This document shows, piece by piece, positions 18,458 through 28,790 of a DNA stretch of 64,000 nt; position 1 is the stretch's first letter, and each line of letters begins with the position of its first letter. The DNA comes from Diacronema lutheri (lineage: Eukaryota > Haptophyta > Pavlovophyceae > Pavlovales > Pavlovaceae). The notes beneath the pieces were generated by a model. That model saw nothing but the letters and a program-made list of their open reading frames with translations. It searched no databases and had not been told where the DNA came from. The DNA lies in contig JAGTXO010000014.1 in NCBI GenBank assembly GCA_019448385.1, positions 868,001 to 932,000 on the forward strand. Direction: 5' to 3'. The position numbers were made by a program, and so were the translations under genes.

Positions 18458-19288
18458 ATGCAGGCCCTCGTTGTCGCGCTCCTCGCTGCGTCCGCGCCGC
18501 TCATCCCAATGCCGGCCAAGGAGGAGGCCGCAAACACCCTCTTCACTTTCATGTTCGCATCGTCGCAGGCCTGCCAGAATCGCATGACGCCCATCTCCGT
18601 CACGTTCAACAATCCAAGCTGCCAGGTCGGCGTGCCTGAGCCCAACGTCGGGCGCGTGACGACGTGCGAGAACAACGTCGCCATGTACCAGACGCTCGAA
18701 GTCGTCGACGGAGAGTGTAACTCCAATCAGCTGTCCGCAGCCAACGAGACGCTGCAGACGTGCGACGACTCGTACGGGGATGTCATCACGCGCACGTGCG
18801 GCGACGACGCGCTCGTGGACCAGTACAACCCGTGGGTGTTTCCCGAGCGCGTGCACAGCGTCGAGATTGTCTTCGAGTCGAACACCCTGTGCCAAGGCGA
18901 GCCCACACAGCTCAGCTTCATCTCGGCCGGCGTGTGCGTTCCCGCGCCGCCAGATTCCTCCGGCGTGTCAGCCTATACAGGCGCGCGTGGCACGTACCAG
19001 CTTTTCGACGTCCCCGACTGCGCCGGCTCGCAAGCGACGAGCGGTGTGCGCCCAGTGGAGAAGTGCGTCGTGAACTCGGAGGACAACACGAGCTCCATCG
19101 TGGTAAACGTCTGGACCTGCCCGGACGGCTGCGTGCACGACTTTGCGACGATTGGGATCGAGAATTACCACCATTCTCGGCGCTCCATGCGCCGTCGGCT
19201 GCTCTTCGGCAACTTCATGCCCAAGGACAGCGGCGACCGCATTCCCGTTGATTGCCCGCAGCACTGCATGCCGATGGCGTCCGAGTGA
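18458..19288 (+). CDS. Secreted cysteine-rich protein
   Basis: 276 residues from the ATG at 18458. The first about 18 residues (MQALVVALLAASAPLIP) form a signal peptide; the frame is open further upstream only because it runs into the retroelement. The mature part has 14 cysteines, spaced as in disulfide-bonded extracellular domains, and several N-glycosylation sequons such as NET and NTS. A basic patch (RRSMRRR) lies near the C terminus. I do not recognise the family. Base composition is lower in GC than the flanking elements. The mobile-element nest abuts its 5' UTR, so its promoter may be partly element-derived. Convergent with the kinase; stops are 98 bp apart. Confidence 0.8.
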   Translation: MQALVVALLAASAPLIPMPAKEEAANTLFTFMFASSQACQNRMTPISVTFNNPSCQVGVPEPNVGRVTTCENNVAMYQTLEVVDGECNSNQLSAANETLQTCDDSYGDVITRTCGDDALVDQYNPWVFPERVHSVEIVFESNTLCQGEPTQLSFISAGVCVPAPPDSSGVSAYTGARGTYQLFDVPDCAGSQATSGVRPVEKCVVNSEDNTSSIVVNVWTCPDGCVHDFATIGIENYHHSRRSMRRRLLFGNFMPKDSGDRIPVDCPQHCMPMASE

Positions 19289-19386
19289 GCCTGCCGTGTT
19301 GACCACAACTTTCAGGCACGACAAAATATCACCGCACAGTCATCGTGCACCAAATTGGGCCAGGGACGAGCAGCTGGACACGAGGC

Positions 19387-20910
19387 TCAAGCCTCCGCCT
19401 TTGCCTTCGCCTCCATCTCAGCATCCGCCACCAGGTAGCGCTTTGCGAGCGCCGTCGAGACGGACGACGCACCCGATTCGGAAGGCGACGCGGGCAGCGT
19501 CTTGTGCTGACGCTCGCCGAAAGTTGTGCGGAGCATCGCCTTGCTGAAGCCGCTCAGCTCGAGCACGCCGCGCCTCGATCCCTGCACAATCTGCGCGAGC
19601 ACCGTGCTGCCCGCATCCGCGCGCCAGCCCGCCAGCGTCGCGAGGACGTGTGAACACTCTGGCCGGCTCGACGGAGCGGCCGCCCACATGGACGTAAAGA
19701 GCGCCTTGACCGACTCGGGCCACACGGCCGGCAGCGTCGGTCGAAGAGCACGCGCGCTCGCCACGTGCTCGGCGATCTGCTCCTGCATCATGTACAGCTC
19801 CGTGTAGGCCGCATGCCTCTGCAGCAGCTCGAACGCGATCACGGCTGCGGCGGCCGAGCGCGCGCGGGCCAGGGGGCGCGGAGAGCACGGTGGCAACACG
19901 CGCGCGTAAAACGACCGGCCGCGGCGGCACGGCTGCCGCGCGCGCGCGCGCGCGCGCGCGCGCGCGCGCGCGCGCGCACGCACACACCGAATGAAAATGT
20001 ATCCGCCGAGTGCGCAAACGGCTCTCCGCGGAAGACCTCGGGCGCCACGTACTGCAAAGCGCCCCTGCGGCCTGTCAGCCGCCCACGCAACGCGGGCGTG
20101 CGCGCGTCCGGCGTGGCGCTTGGCGCGGCCGGACGCCTCGCGTCATCGTTGTCGTCGTCGTCGAGGCTGAACGGCACGACCATGCCGACGCTCGCACACC
20201 GCCCAGCCGCGAACGTCGCGAGGCCAAAGTCGGCGAGCTTGGCGATGGCGGTTGGACCGCAGAGGAGCACGTTTTCGGGCTTCACGTTGCGGTGAATCAC
20301 CGGCGGCGTGCAACCGTGCAAAAAGGCGAGCGCCGAAGCGAGGTGCGACGCCCAGCGCAGGCCATCGGCCGTTGTGTACGGGCACTTGAGCTTGCTGCTC
20401 GTGCTGATGAGCGGTAGGAGCGAGCCATGTGCCGCGTGCTCGGTAACGAGCGCAAAGGTCCCGTCCTTGTACCCCACGCAGCCAATGAAGCGGACGACAT
20501 GCACGCTCGCGCACGCCTTGAGCAGCACGAGCTCGGCCGCGAAGTTGGCAATGTCCCGCTCGCTCGCCGACGCGTCCGGGCGCAGCCTGAGCCGCTTTGC
20601 CGCCACAACGCCGTTCGCACCCTCGTCCAGCTTCTTTGGTCCCGAGTATTTGCACGCCCACACCTGCGGCGCGGGCGCGCGCACCGCGGGTGGTCGGAGG
20701 CGAGCGGCACGCACGCGCCCGCCCGTCGCCCCTTGCGCGCACCGAGCCGAAGGTGCCCTCGCCCAGCTTGCTGACGGGTTTGAGGTCAGCCTCGGGGATG
20801 AGCGATTCGGGTGCAAGGTAGGCGTTGCGCACGCGCACCGCGTCGAGGGCGCGCGCCCTCGACCCGCCGTTCACGAACCCGTCGAACACGCTCGACGGTT
20901 GCTCGTGCAT
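19387..20910 (-). CDS. Protein kinase-like protein with HRN catalytic loop (probable pseudokinase)
   Basis: Three exons, 20910-20743, 20663-19988 and 19844-19387, join in phases 0 and 1 to give 433 residues. The kinase fold is complete: glycine loop KLGEGTFGS (about 48-56) split by intron 1, VAAKRL with Lys79, alpha-C Glu100, catalytic loop IHRNVKPEN (residues 179-187) and ADFGLA with Asp201, then YVAPEVF and SADTFSF running across intron 2 into VIAFELL. The HRD aspartate is Asn182, so the usual catalytic base is missing. An acidic insert (DDDDNDD) lies in the activation segment. Overall closest to TKL-type kinases. Intron 2 contains a 41-bp CG repeat. The last 70 residues form a Lys/Ala-rich tail. 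Confidence 0.85.
19937..19977. repeat. (CG)n dinucleotide run
   Basis: About 20 uninterrupted CG units in intron 2 of the kinase gene on the minus strand, directly inside the donor-proximal half; capable of forming Z-DNA in principle. Confidence 0.9.
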
Positions 20911-21206
20911 CACGGGTACGGGGAAGGACTTGGCAGTTGTTGACGGTTCACGCAACAAGACTGAAGATTGAAGATTTCATAAATTAATGTTACTCAATCT
21001 TAGCCCGGGACCCCATCTCAATGGCCCTAGCTGCGCGGCGGGCGCGCCGCGCGCAATCGCTCCGCCAGCCCCTGCTCCCCTTCCACGTTGGCCGCAGCAT
21101 CGCCAGCGCGCGCGGGCCAGCGCGTGGCACGCCAGTTCGGCGCGACCCGCCCGCCGATGCGCCAGCGGCCCAGCGCGCGCCGCACGCCATGAGCCACGCC
21201 ACGCGC
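20911..21206. other. Intergenic region with A/T-rich kinase upstream segment
   Basis: 296 bp between the kinase start codon and the stop of the membrane receptor. The stretch 20960-21000 (CATAAATTAATGTTACTC and neighbours) is A/T-rich and is the likely polyadenylation or promoter area; nothing else is seen. Confidence 0.35.
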
Positions 21207-23819
21207 CTAGCCGCCTCCGCCCCCAAACTCGCACACATACGGCAGCGGTGCGCGGCACGCACGGTCTGCTGCGCTCCAGCCCGCGCCGGCCGCGTGCGCG
21301 CACTGCCGCGCCTCGACCCATAGCCGCGGGCTCGTATGGTTGCGGACCCAATTGCTGTACACGCCGTCTGCCGGCGCGCCGGGCGCGGCGGCCACGCGCC
21401 CGCTCTCCCAGCGCCACGGCGCGCCGCGCGCGCCGGATGACAAGCCAATCCAAGTTGCGAGGTGCTTGCCCAGAAGGCAACGGACGTGAGCGTCCTCCGT
21501 CGCGTCGTCGATCTCGACGAGCGCGCCGCGCCGCGCCGCGCACGCCGCGCGCGCGCCATCGAAGGACAAGGGCTTGTCGCTTACGACCATGTAGCGCGTC
21601 GCGCCGCGCGCGCCGCGCGGTGCGGTGGACGGCGATGAGCCGAAATCGGCGGCGCAGCGCGCGCACTCGGCGCGCGCGCGCGCGCCGCCCACGTGCGCGA
21701 CCGCCGCGACCGCCGCGACCGCGACGGCCGCGAGCAACGCGACGCGCACGCCGGCATGCGCGCGGGAAGAATTGTGCGATCCGGCGATGCCAAAGACGCC
21801 GCTGGAGCGCAGGCTGGACGCGAGCGAGGTGACGGTGATGCCACCGCTGCTCGCCGCGCCCGAGCTCGCCGTCGCGCTCACCGCGATCGGGGGCACAGAA
21901 CACACGCCGTGCGCCGGCCGGCTCGCATGTACGGCGGCGCGGGCACGTGAGTCGACGCCGTCAAGCCCGTCGCCGCCGGCGCGGCCGACGCGCGTGCCAG
22001 CAAAGCCGACGCCGGCACGCAGCATGGCGGGCTCAAATTTGCCGCCGCGCAGCGTCGCCGGCGAGCGCTGCGCGCCAACCTGCGCGCGCGTGTGCGTGCT
22101 GGGCTTGAAAATCGGCGCGGGCGCCAGCGCGGGCGGTTGGGCCCGCGGCGACGGGCGTAGGGGCGGCGGTGGCGGCGGCGGCGGCGGTGTTGGCGGCGGT
22201 GGCGGCTGCTGCGCGTGACGTGGCGCGAGCGCGCCGCCGCCGCCACCGCCGCTACCGCCACCGCCATGGATTGAGGGCGGCACGGCGCCGACCGTGTGCA
22301 AAACGTGGTCGTAATGCGAGGGCAGGGGCTCGTCAATCTTGTGCGCGTTGGCAAGGAGCGCGCGCATGCGCGCGTTGAACTCGGCGCGATCGCCCGCCGC
22401 CGTCTCGATGCACGAGAGCAGCCAAACCCGGTCCTCGGGGAGGTGGCACTCCGCGTGCCACGCGTCAAACGAGGCGATGGCGGGGGCGTGCGCGCCGGGC
22501 AGGTGGACGAGCTCCAGGCGCGTGCCGCCCATGTGGTGGTGTACGAAGAGCTCCACAACGCACCAGAGCCGCGAGAGCGCTGTCGTGCCAAAGAGCACCA
22601 CCATTGACTGGCAGCTTGCGATCGTCACGGGAAGGTTCGCGAGGCCGACCCCGCGTAACGAATGATCGAGGCAGCAACGGTCAAGCCAAATGAGTGGCTC
22701 GCGCCCGCGCGCGGCGACGAATTGCGCGCGCCACGACTGCAGCGCGGCCCACTTGAGCGCCGGCGGGTCGCGCGACGAGTGGCACACGAACGCGTCGATC
22801 CCGCACACGTGCGCCGGCTGTGAGAGGAGGTATGCCGCGTTTTGGCTCATTTGGCCCGAGAGCGCGGCAGGCGTGATCCGATCGGCGCGGACGCCGCGCA
22901 GCGACGCGACGGCCGAGGCGATCGCCGTGTCCACGTGCTTGAAGCGCGAGTCGAAGAGCATCGAGATCCCCGCTGCCGCCGACACCGACTCGCCGCGCAC
23001 AATGAGCCAACGATGAGCCGATGCACGGAGCGACGGGCGCGCGCACACGGCCGCGAGGGCGAGCGAGACGACCACGTACGCGACGAGGCTGCTGATGTCG
23101 GCCGGACGGACGCGCAGGCGAGCGGGCGCGACGGCGTACGCGGCCGCGTGGCTCGCCGCGAGCACGAGCAGCCGCGCGCCGTTCAGGTCCCACAGGCGCT
23201 GTAACGTCTCTTCCGGCTGCGGGGCGCGCTCGCGCGGCGGCGCGTGCGCGCGCGCCGCGTCGCGCCAGCCGACGGCGACGAGGAGAGTGCGTCCGGCGGC
23301 AATGGCGACGGCGAGCAGCCCGGCGCTCTCGAGTGTCGCGCACGCAAAGTCGCGCGCGATCACGTACCGTGCGCCGCACGCCGGCCGGCCAAAGTGCCAC
23401 ACGGCCTCGACGATCTGGTCCGATGCGGCGTCCGCGACCGCCGCGAGGTTGACGAGGCAGAGGAGGGCGGTGGCAAGGGCAATCAGGCGCGCGTCGGTGG
23501 GCAGGATGGCGAAGAGCAGGACCACCGGTCCGACCACGAGCAAGAAGGCAGACGCGAGGAGCTCGGGCGCGTCGCCGTCCGCGTACGCGAAGAGGAGGAC
23601 CGCGACGGCGACGCTCGCGAGCGCGACGAGCACGGGCGGGCCGGAGACGGCGAGGCGCCGGCGCTGGCCCTGGCGGCGCGCGTCCTCGAGGATCTGCAGG
23701 ATCAGCGCGCGCCGCCGCAGCTCGTCGCTCAGAGGGAACTCGGCGTACTGCAGCTCGACGTCGCCACCCTCGGCTGCCGCGTACCCGCCCGCGCCGGGCG
23801 CGACCGTCGCGACGGTCAT
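21207..23819 (-). CDS. Multi-pass membrane protein with TIR-like and C-type-lectin domains
   Basis: 870 residues in one frame from ATG 23819. N-terminal half: about six hydrophobic helices between residues 56 and 262. Residues about 338-500 form a TIR-like domain of the kind frequent in algae: GIDAFVCHSSRD, LIWLDRCCLD, LPVTIASCQSMVVLFG and SRLWCVVELFVHHHMGG. A Gly/Pro-rich linker (515-600) leads to a single hydrophobic segment at about 691-710 and then a C-type-lectin-like domain (about 743-866) with LSFDGARAACAARRGALVEI, WIGLSSG, WRWESG, YSNW and a final Cys-pair ending PYVCEF. This topology would put TIR inside and lectin outside. The lack of any intron over 2.6 kb is noteworthy; a hidden splice or gene boundary in the Gly/Pro linker cannot be excluded. 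Confidence 0.7.
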   Translation of the reverse strand: MTVATVAPGAGGYAAAEGGDVELQYAEFPLSDELRRRALILQILEDARRQGQRRRLAVSGPPVLVALASVAVAVLLFAYADGDAPELLASAFLLVVGPVVLLFAILPTDARLIALATALLCLVNLAAVADAASDQIVEAVWHFGRPACGARYVIARDFACATLESAGLLAVAIAAGRTLLVAVGWRDAARAHAPPRERAPQPEETLQRLWDLNGARLLVLAASHAAAYAVAPARLRVRPADISSLVAYVVVSLALAAVCARPSLRASAHRWLIVRGESVSAAAGISMLFDSRFKHVDTAIASAVASLRGVRADRITPAALSGQMSQNAAYLLSQPAHVCGIDAFVCHSSRDPPALKWAALQSWRAQFVAARGREPLIWLDRCCLDHSLRGVGLANLPVTIASCQSMVVLFGTTALSRLWCVVELFVHHHMGGTRLELVHLPGAHAPAIASFDAWHAECHLPEDRVWLLSCIETAAGDRAEFNARMRALLANAHKIDEPLPSHYDHVLHTVGAVPPSIHGGGGSGGGGGGALAPRHAQQPPPPPTPPPPPPPPPLRPSPRAQPPALAPAPIFKPSTHTRAQVGAQRSPATLRGGKFEPAMLRAGVGFAGTRVGRAGGDGLDGVDSRARAAVHASRPAHGVCSVPPIAVSATASSGAASSGGITVTSLASSLRSSGVFGIAGSHNSSRAHAGVRVALLAAVAVAAVAAVAHVGGARARAECARCAADFGSSPSTAPRGARGATRYMVVSDKPLSFDGARAACAARRGALVEIDDATEDAHVRCLLGKHLATWIGLSSGARGAPWRWESGRVAAAPGAPADGVYSNWVRNHTSPRLWVEARQCAHAAGAGWSAADRACRAPLPYVCEFGGGGG

Positions 23820-23993
23820 CTGCGCGACCGCGTTGCGCCCCTGCGCGGGTGCAGCCGGCGGTTGGATGGTGCTGCCCGCTCTCGCTCACGCTGACGCCCG
23901 GGGCTCTCACAAAGGCGCCAGCTGCCCGCCCTCCCGGGTAGCCTTTTTGTTGCGTATGACCGACCCCCTTTTGATCATGAGTAAATTGTTGAC
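23820..23993. other. Upstream region of the receptor gene
   Basis: 174 bp, A/T-rich near 23940-24000; likely promoter of the minus-strand receptor gene and left boundary of the mobile remnants. Confidence 0.3.
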
Positions 23994-24420
23994 TTGACGC
24001 AGAAATGTGAATATGGGAAACCAATAATGGTAACGGGCGGCCGCGGCGCGTGGCGGGCGGCGCGGTGCGACACGTGCGGTACGCTCTACCACCGCGACTG
24101 GACGGCAGCGCGCAACATCTACCACGACGTGCTCGACATGGTCCGACATGGTCGCCGACCACCTCGGCATGCGTGAGCGCACCACGTCCGAGCGTGGCCG
24201 CTTCGAGCGCGTCAAGCAAGGCTGGGAGCGCGCGCTCCGCACCCACAAGGAGCACAAGGAGGACGAGGAGGGCGCCGACGAGGCCGGCACGGCACGCGAC
24301 GGCGGCAGCGGCGGCGACGGGCACGGCGCGCGCGGCGGGCCCGGCGGGCGCGGCGGGCGCGGCGGGCGCAGCGGGCGCGGCGGGCGCAGCGGGCGCGGCG
24401 GTCGCGGCCGCGGCGCGCGC
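23994..24420 (+). pseudogene. Fanzor (eukaryotic TnpB) C-terminal fragment, frameshifted
   Basis: Encodes RCDTCGTLYHRDWTAARNIY, the last CxxC of the zinc ribbon followed by the RuvC-III H/D-RD-x-x-AARN block of TnpB/Fanzor nucleases; the full-length copy in this window has RCAWCRTIFDRDFNAARNIY. Nothing upstream matches, so only the end of the gene is left. Immediately after the motif the 10-mer CGACATGGTC is tandemly duplicated (about 24132-24151), which shifts the frame and produces a stop at 24174-24176. The alternative frame continues as a charged helical tail and an RGG-like region (about 24296-24420), evidently the original C terminus. Confidence 0.7.
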
Positions 24421-25499
24421 ACGGCCGGCGGCGCAGCAGCCGCCGCTGCCGCCACCGCCGGCACAGCCGCGCCCAGCGCCGGCGCTGGTGCTGGCGGCTC
24501 ACGGCGCGATGGCCGTGGCGCGCGCCGCCGTGGCGCCAGCCGCGGCGCTCCGGGCGGCGGCGCTAGCGGCTCGAGCTCGCCGACGCGCACGCCGACGGCC
24601 AAGCGCCTTCGTTGGGCCAGCGCCGCAGCCGCGAGTGTTGCAGCGCCCGGTCGGCCGGCTGCAGCCATACGGCGGGGCGGCTCGGCCAGCCCGAGCACGC
24701 GCGCCGCGCCGCCGGGCCCGAAGCGGGCCCGGCCGAGCCGCGGCCGCACGCATGACGCCGCCGCCGCCGCGCGCACCCGCGCGGACACGCCCACCGACGA
24801 GGCGGCGCCGCTCGGCCGCAGTGCGGCAGCCGCGCGTCCGATGCCCGCGCAGCGCGCGGCAAGCAGCGCGGCGGCGGTGGGCGCCAAGGAAAGAGGTTCC
24901 GGGTCCTGCAAGCCGATAAGCGGTGTGGCGGCTCGCCGGCGGCCGATACCTGCGCCGCCGACGCGAGTCGTCGAGCAGTCGAGTCTCACCGACGCGCAGC
25001 GCGTGCTCCCCGTGCAGAAGAGGGTCGCTGCGTTGCAGCGGCGGCAAGCGCACTTCGGCGGAAGGGTAGGCGGTCAAGTGGCGTCGCAGCCCGCGCAGCT
25101 GCCGGAGCAGCACTCGCAGTCGACCGGAGACGGGAGCGCCGCATGTACTGCCGAGCACCACGCCGCCACGCGCGCGCCGCTTCCGCGCGTGACGCTCGCG
25201 CAGCCGGCTGCGCAGTCAGCCTCGCACGCGGCGAGCGGCTGCGGCTCGGCAATGCCGGCGCTCTCCCCGCCTGCGCTCGAATTGCCGCCACCCGCGCGCG
25301 CCGCAGCAACCGTGCCGGCGGGCTGCGCGCCGGCAGCGGACGCGGGTGGGACGTTCGCGGGCGTGCCGCCTGCCGCCTCTGCGGGCATGCCGCCCGCGCC
25401 GGCGAGCGCGCAGCCGGCGCTCGCTCCACCGAGGCGGCTCGCCGCCTGGCCGCTGACGGCACCGCCCACCGCCGTCCCTCGCGCTGCCGACTCGACGCG
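24421..25499 (+). other. Low-complexity open region between two mobile-gene remnants
   Basis: The plus frame stays open through Ala/Arg/Pro/Gln-rich sequence with no domain. It may be a linker of the decayed gene that follows or simply GC-rich DNA without stops. Confidence 0.3.
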
Positions 25500-27569
25500 C
25501 GAGCTTGACGCCAAGCGTCTGCTCTTCTCGCACGACGGAGAGCGGCAGCTGGCGAGCCTGGTGCTCGATACGCTCCGCCTCAAAGTCGGCGGCAAATTGC
25601 CATTCGTCGAGCTTCGCGGCTCCGCTGGCGTGCGGCGCGGAGAGCTTGTCCTCGAGCAGCGCGGCGGCAATCTGATTGGAGAGGCTGTGCGTGCCATGCT
25701 GGCGCAGACTATGCCCGAGCGCCCATTCTACACGCCGCCGGCGCCCGCCGTCACGGCGCTGCTGCGCAACCCGCCGGGCGGGTGGACAGCAGAGACGCGA
25801 GCTGAGGCGCGCGATGCGTTCGCCATGCCGCCGCACATGAGGTGCGTCATTGTCGCGCCGCACGTCTACTTCCGTGCCGAATGCGCCGCGGACCCGCGCT
25901 TCCGCGTCGATGGCGACCCGCAGCTGATCATCTGCCCGTGCCCCAAAGTGCATGAGCAACGAGTCGATCTGCCGCACGCCGATGACGGCCGCCCGCTTTG
26001 TCTACGACTTTGGCAGCACGATATGCGTGTTCAGCGAGGTGATCCACTGCAAGGCGTGCGGCGCGCAGGCAGCGCTGAGCTCGCTCCTCGACAAGCCCGA
26101 CTACATGCCTCTTGCCGTCCGCCATAAGTACGCCGAGATCATGCTCATGCCCGTCGGCGCCGTCACGATGCGACTCGCACAACACTTTTTCATCTCGACA
26201 TGTGCAATGTCGAAGCTTGCAGAGCAGCTGTCGGCGTCGATCCTCCTCAGCCGGCCTCTTGCGGAGAGCGAGTACCTGCGCTTTGTCGAGCAAGAGCAGC
26301 ATGCCGAGCGCTCACGGCGCGCGCAGCATCGGCAGACGACGCTCCACGACTTTCTGCCGGGCTCGGTGCCGCTCGTAGCCGGGGCCGACCGCAGCGAGTG
26401 GCCTCCGTTCATGCGCGTCGATGCGCCCAACTCGCCCATCACACCGGACAACATCCGCACAGTTGTTATGCGCGCCGGAGGGAGAGCTTCTCGCCGCGCT
26501 CCTCCGGCTACGCGCGCGCTTCGAGCGCATGGGCACGTTGGCGGGCGTCACGGTGTGGTACCCAGACTTGTGCTGCCTTAGGTGCACGCAGGCGCAGCTG
26601 AGCCAGCACGTCCTGGTCGACCTCTTCGACAACGTCACGCGGCGCCCTTTGCTCCACCCCTTCCACGCTTGCAAGCGCACCGGTGACACGCTCCACGTCG
26701 CCAACCAAGAGTACGCGACCGCCGTCAAGCGGGACCTCGCCGCCGCGCTATTCGAAGCGCAGATGCCGGACGTCGATGCCGTCGCGCAGCACGTGGCTCT
26801 GCAGGCGCGCAGCGACGTGGCAGCGGCGAAGGCGTCTGTGCTGTCCAACCTTTAAAAAAAAAGCAAGTACAGAAGGAATGGTGCGGTCCGGATGGCGACG
26901 CGTGCGCCGACTGAGGCTGCGGCGCGCTCGAGCTCAAGTGGACGATCTTCACGGAGGAGCAGCCCACTTTGTCGCCTGTGCGCCCCTCCAAGGGAAAGGG
27001 GTCTGGCCGTGTTCTCGACACCTTCGAGTCGCTTGCCTCTTTGAGGTCATGCGTCTCGCGCGGCTGCTTGCACGACCCGTTCCCGCCGCCCGAGATGTAC
27101 ACTCCCGTCGGGCGCGCGCACAAAGACGGCATGCTCGTAAGGTACATGGCCATGCGCGGCTCTGGGCTCGTCGAGGACCTCAACTCGTTCATGTGCCCGC
27201 TCGTCGAGGGCGCCAGCTTGGTCTGCTGCCTCGTACCGTACCTTTTCCCGCTTGGTGGCGCACGCTCGCGTCGCACGGCGGCGGTTCCGGCGGGGCGCGC
27301 AGGCGAACGGTCTGTCGCCCGAGTGGCATCCGCCCGCGGTCATGGCAATGGACGGCCTCGCGTACGCCTTCAATGAGCGTTGGGTGGCGTCTTTTGCCGA
27401 TCCTGCGGGTGGCATTGGCGCGGACCACGCCGACTACGAGCCGATGGGCTGGAAGTACGAGCCGGACAATCGTGCGGCGCGGCGCGAGTTTGACGAGCTC
27501 GTGGACGCGCGGGCGCACATGAGGCTTGCGGCGTTGCAGGCATCACCGCTCTCATCCGAATCGCCGTAG
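25500..27569 (+). pseudogene. Decayed transposon-derived gene (DUF6729-like / RNase H-like family)
   Basis: Coherent protein-like blocks lie in successive different frames: RQLASLVLDTLRLKVGG and MPPHMRCVIVAPHVYF up to LIICPCPK (to 25944); CMSNESICRTP, VIHCKACGAQ, PDYMPLAVRHKY and HDFLPGSVP (to about 26465); VTVWYPDLCCLRC and HPFHACKRTGDT (to 26855); then MYTPVGRAHKDGMLVRYMAM with GLVEDLNSF and a final FNERWVASF block (to 27569). The first break is an extra base in the C run at 25941-25944, which splits a CPxC zinc knuckle; an in-frame TGA lies near 26917. The order (zinc knuckle, D-x-CC motif, R-G-x-x-x-V-E motif) recalls DUF6729-bearing transposon-derived proteins, from memory. Several breaks argue for a dead copy rather than introns. 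Confidence 0.5.
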
Positions 27570-28690
27570 CCGCCCTCGCAGCAGCAGAGCCCGTTCTCGC
27601 AGCAGTCGCCGCCGCCCTCGCAGCAGCCGCGCGCCAGCAAGCAGAGCCTGCAGGGCCACCCTCTTCCAATTCAGTACCAACGCTGTCGAGCCGCGATATC
27701 CGTCGCGAGCGGAGCGCGCGCTTGCGGTGGAATGCCTGGCGACCGCAATCTACACCTGTGGATCGACGAACGAGGGCGCCGTGTTCAAGGCGGCGCAGGC
27801 GCACTACACCTCCGCGTTGTTGCAGCGTTACTCACAGCCCGCTGGCGCTGGCGTGCCGCCGGAAATCAGCATCCCGTCGGCCGGTGCCTTCCGCAGCATC
27901 TCGCGCGCGGCCTCGGAGCAGCATGCTGCTGCGTCCATCGACGCGGCCGTGACGGGCAGGTCATCACGCGAAGCGGCGCGGGCAGGTGCGGGCACACGCC
28001 GCTGCGAGCACTCCTGCCACACGCTGCTCACCAGCGCGCCCCCTCGCCTTGTGCTCCCGCGTTTGCCGTGTGCAGAATCAGAGGAGGGCGCGCCGGCCGC
28101 GGCCGGGCTCGCGTCGCTACTCGCGCTCGAGTTTCAGCGCCAGCACCTGACGCCTGTCCTCGCGCGCTCTGTGCGTCCTCCCACAGCAGGTACGCTCAAA
28201 CGCCGTCGCTTCTCCAGTTCACGCGCGCCTTTTGCGCCTCGAGCGCGAGGGGGCCTTGCCCTGACCGCGCCGCCCCAATCCCCTCCCGTCGCGAAACGAG
28301 TGCAGGCTGCGCACACGCATGTGCCTTTGCGCAGCCGCCCTACTACGCTTCCGCGCCCCGGCTCTTTCCAGGAGCCATGCACGGCGCCTCCGCGCTGCCT
28401 ACCGCTGCGGTGCCAGCTGCAGCAGCCCGCGCTCCCACCGTCAGCGCACGAACCGACGAGCTGCTGCAGCTTGCGAAAGAGGGCGGAGCTGTGCATGTGC
28501 GGGGGCTCAATAAGGCAAACACGCGCAAGCTCGCGACCACGCTGTGCGTGCTCCAAAACAACAGGTCGCTCGACCAGATCAAGGACGGTGTTGTCGCGGC
28601 GCTTGGCAGCGCGCGGCCGAGCGATGAGGAGCTCGGTGCGTCTCGACCGGAGAAGCGCGCGCGCAAGGAAGAGGGGGGGGGGGGCTGCAA

Positions 28691-28728
<38 letters not shown>

Positions 28729-28790
28729 GGCCCGCGGAATTCGTAAAGGCCGGGCGCTCGCCTGCTATGACGACGTAAGCGGCCGGCGTG
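27570..28790. other. Gene-poor tail with possible SAP-like fragment and a long G run
   Basis: Begins with Gln/Ser/Pro-rich sequence (CAGCAG repeats, 27575-27640). Around 28440-28670 the plus frame encodes TDELLQLAKEGGAVHVRG, NKANTRKLATTL and DQIKDGVVAALG, a helical block possibly of SAP type that could be the C terminus of the decayed gene. It is followed by G runs at 28673-28684 and 28691-28727 (37 consecutive G). No complete gene is supported. Confidence 0.3.
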
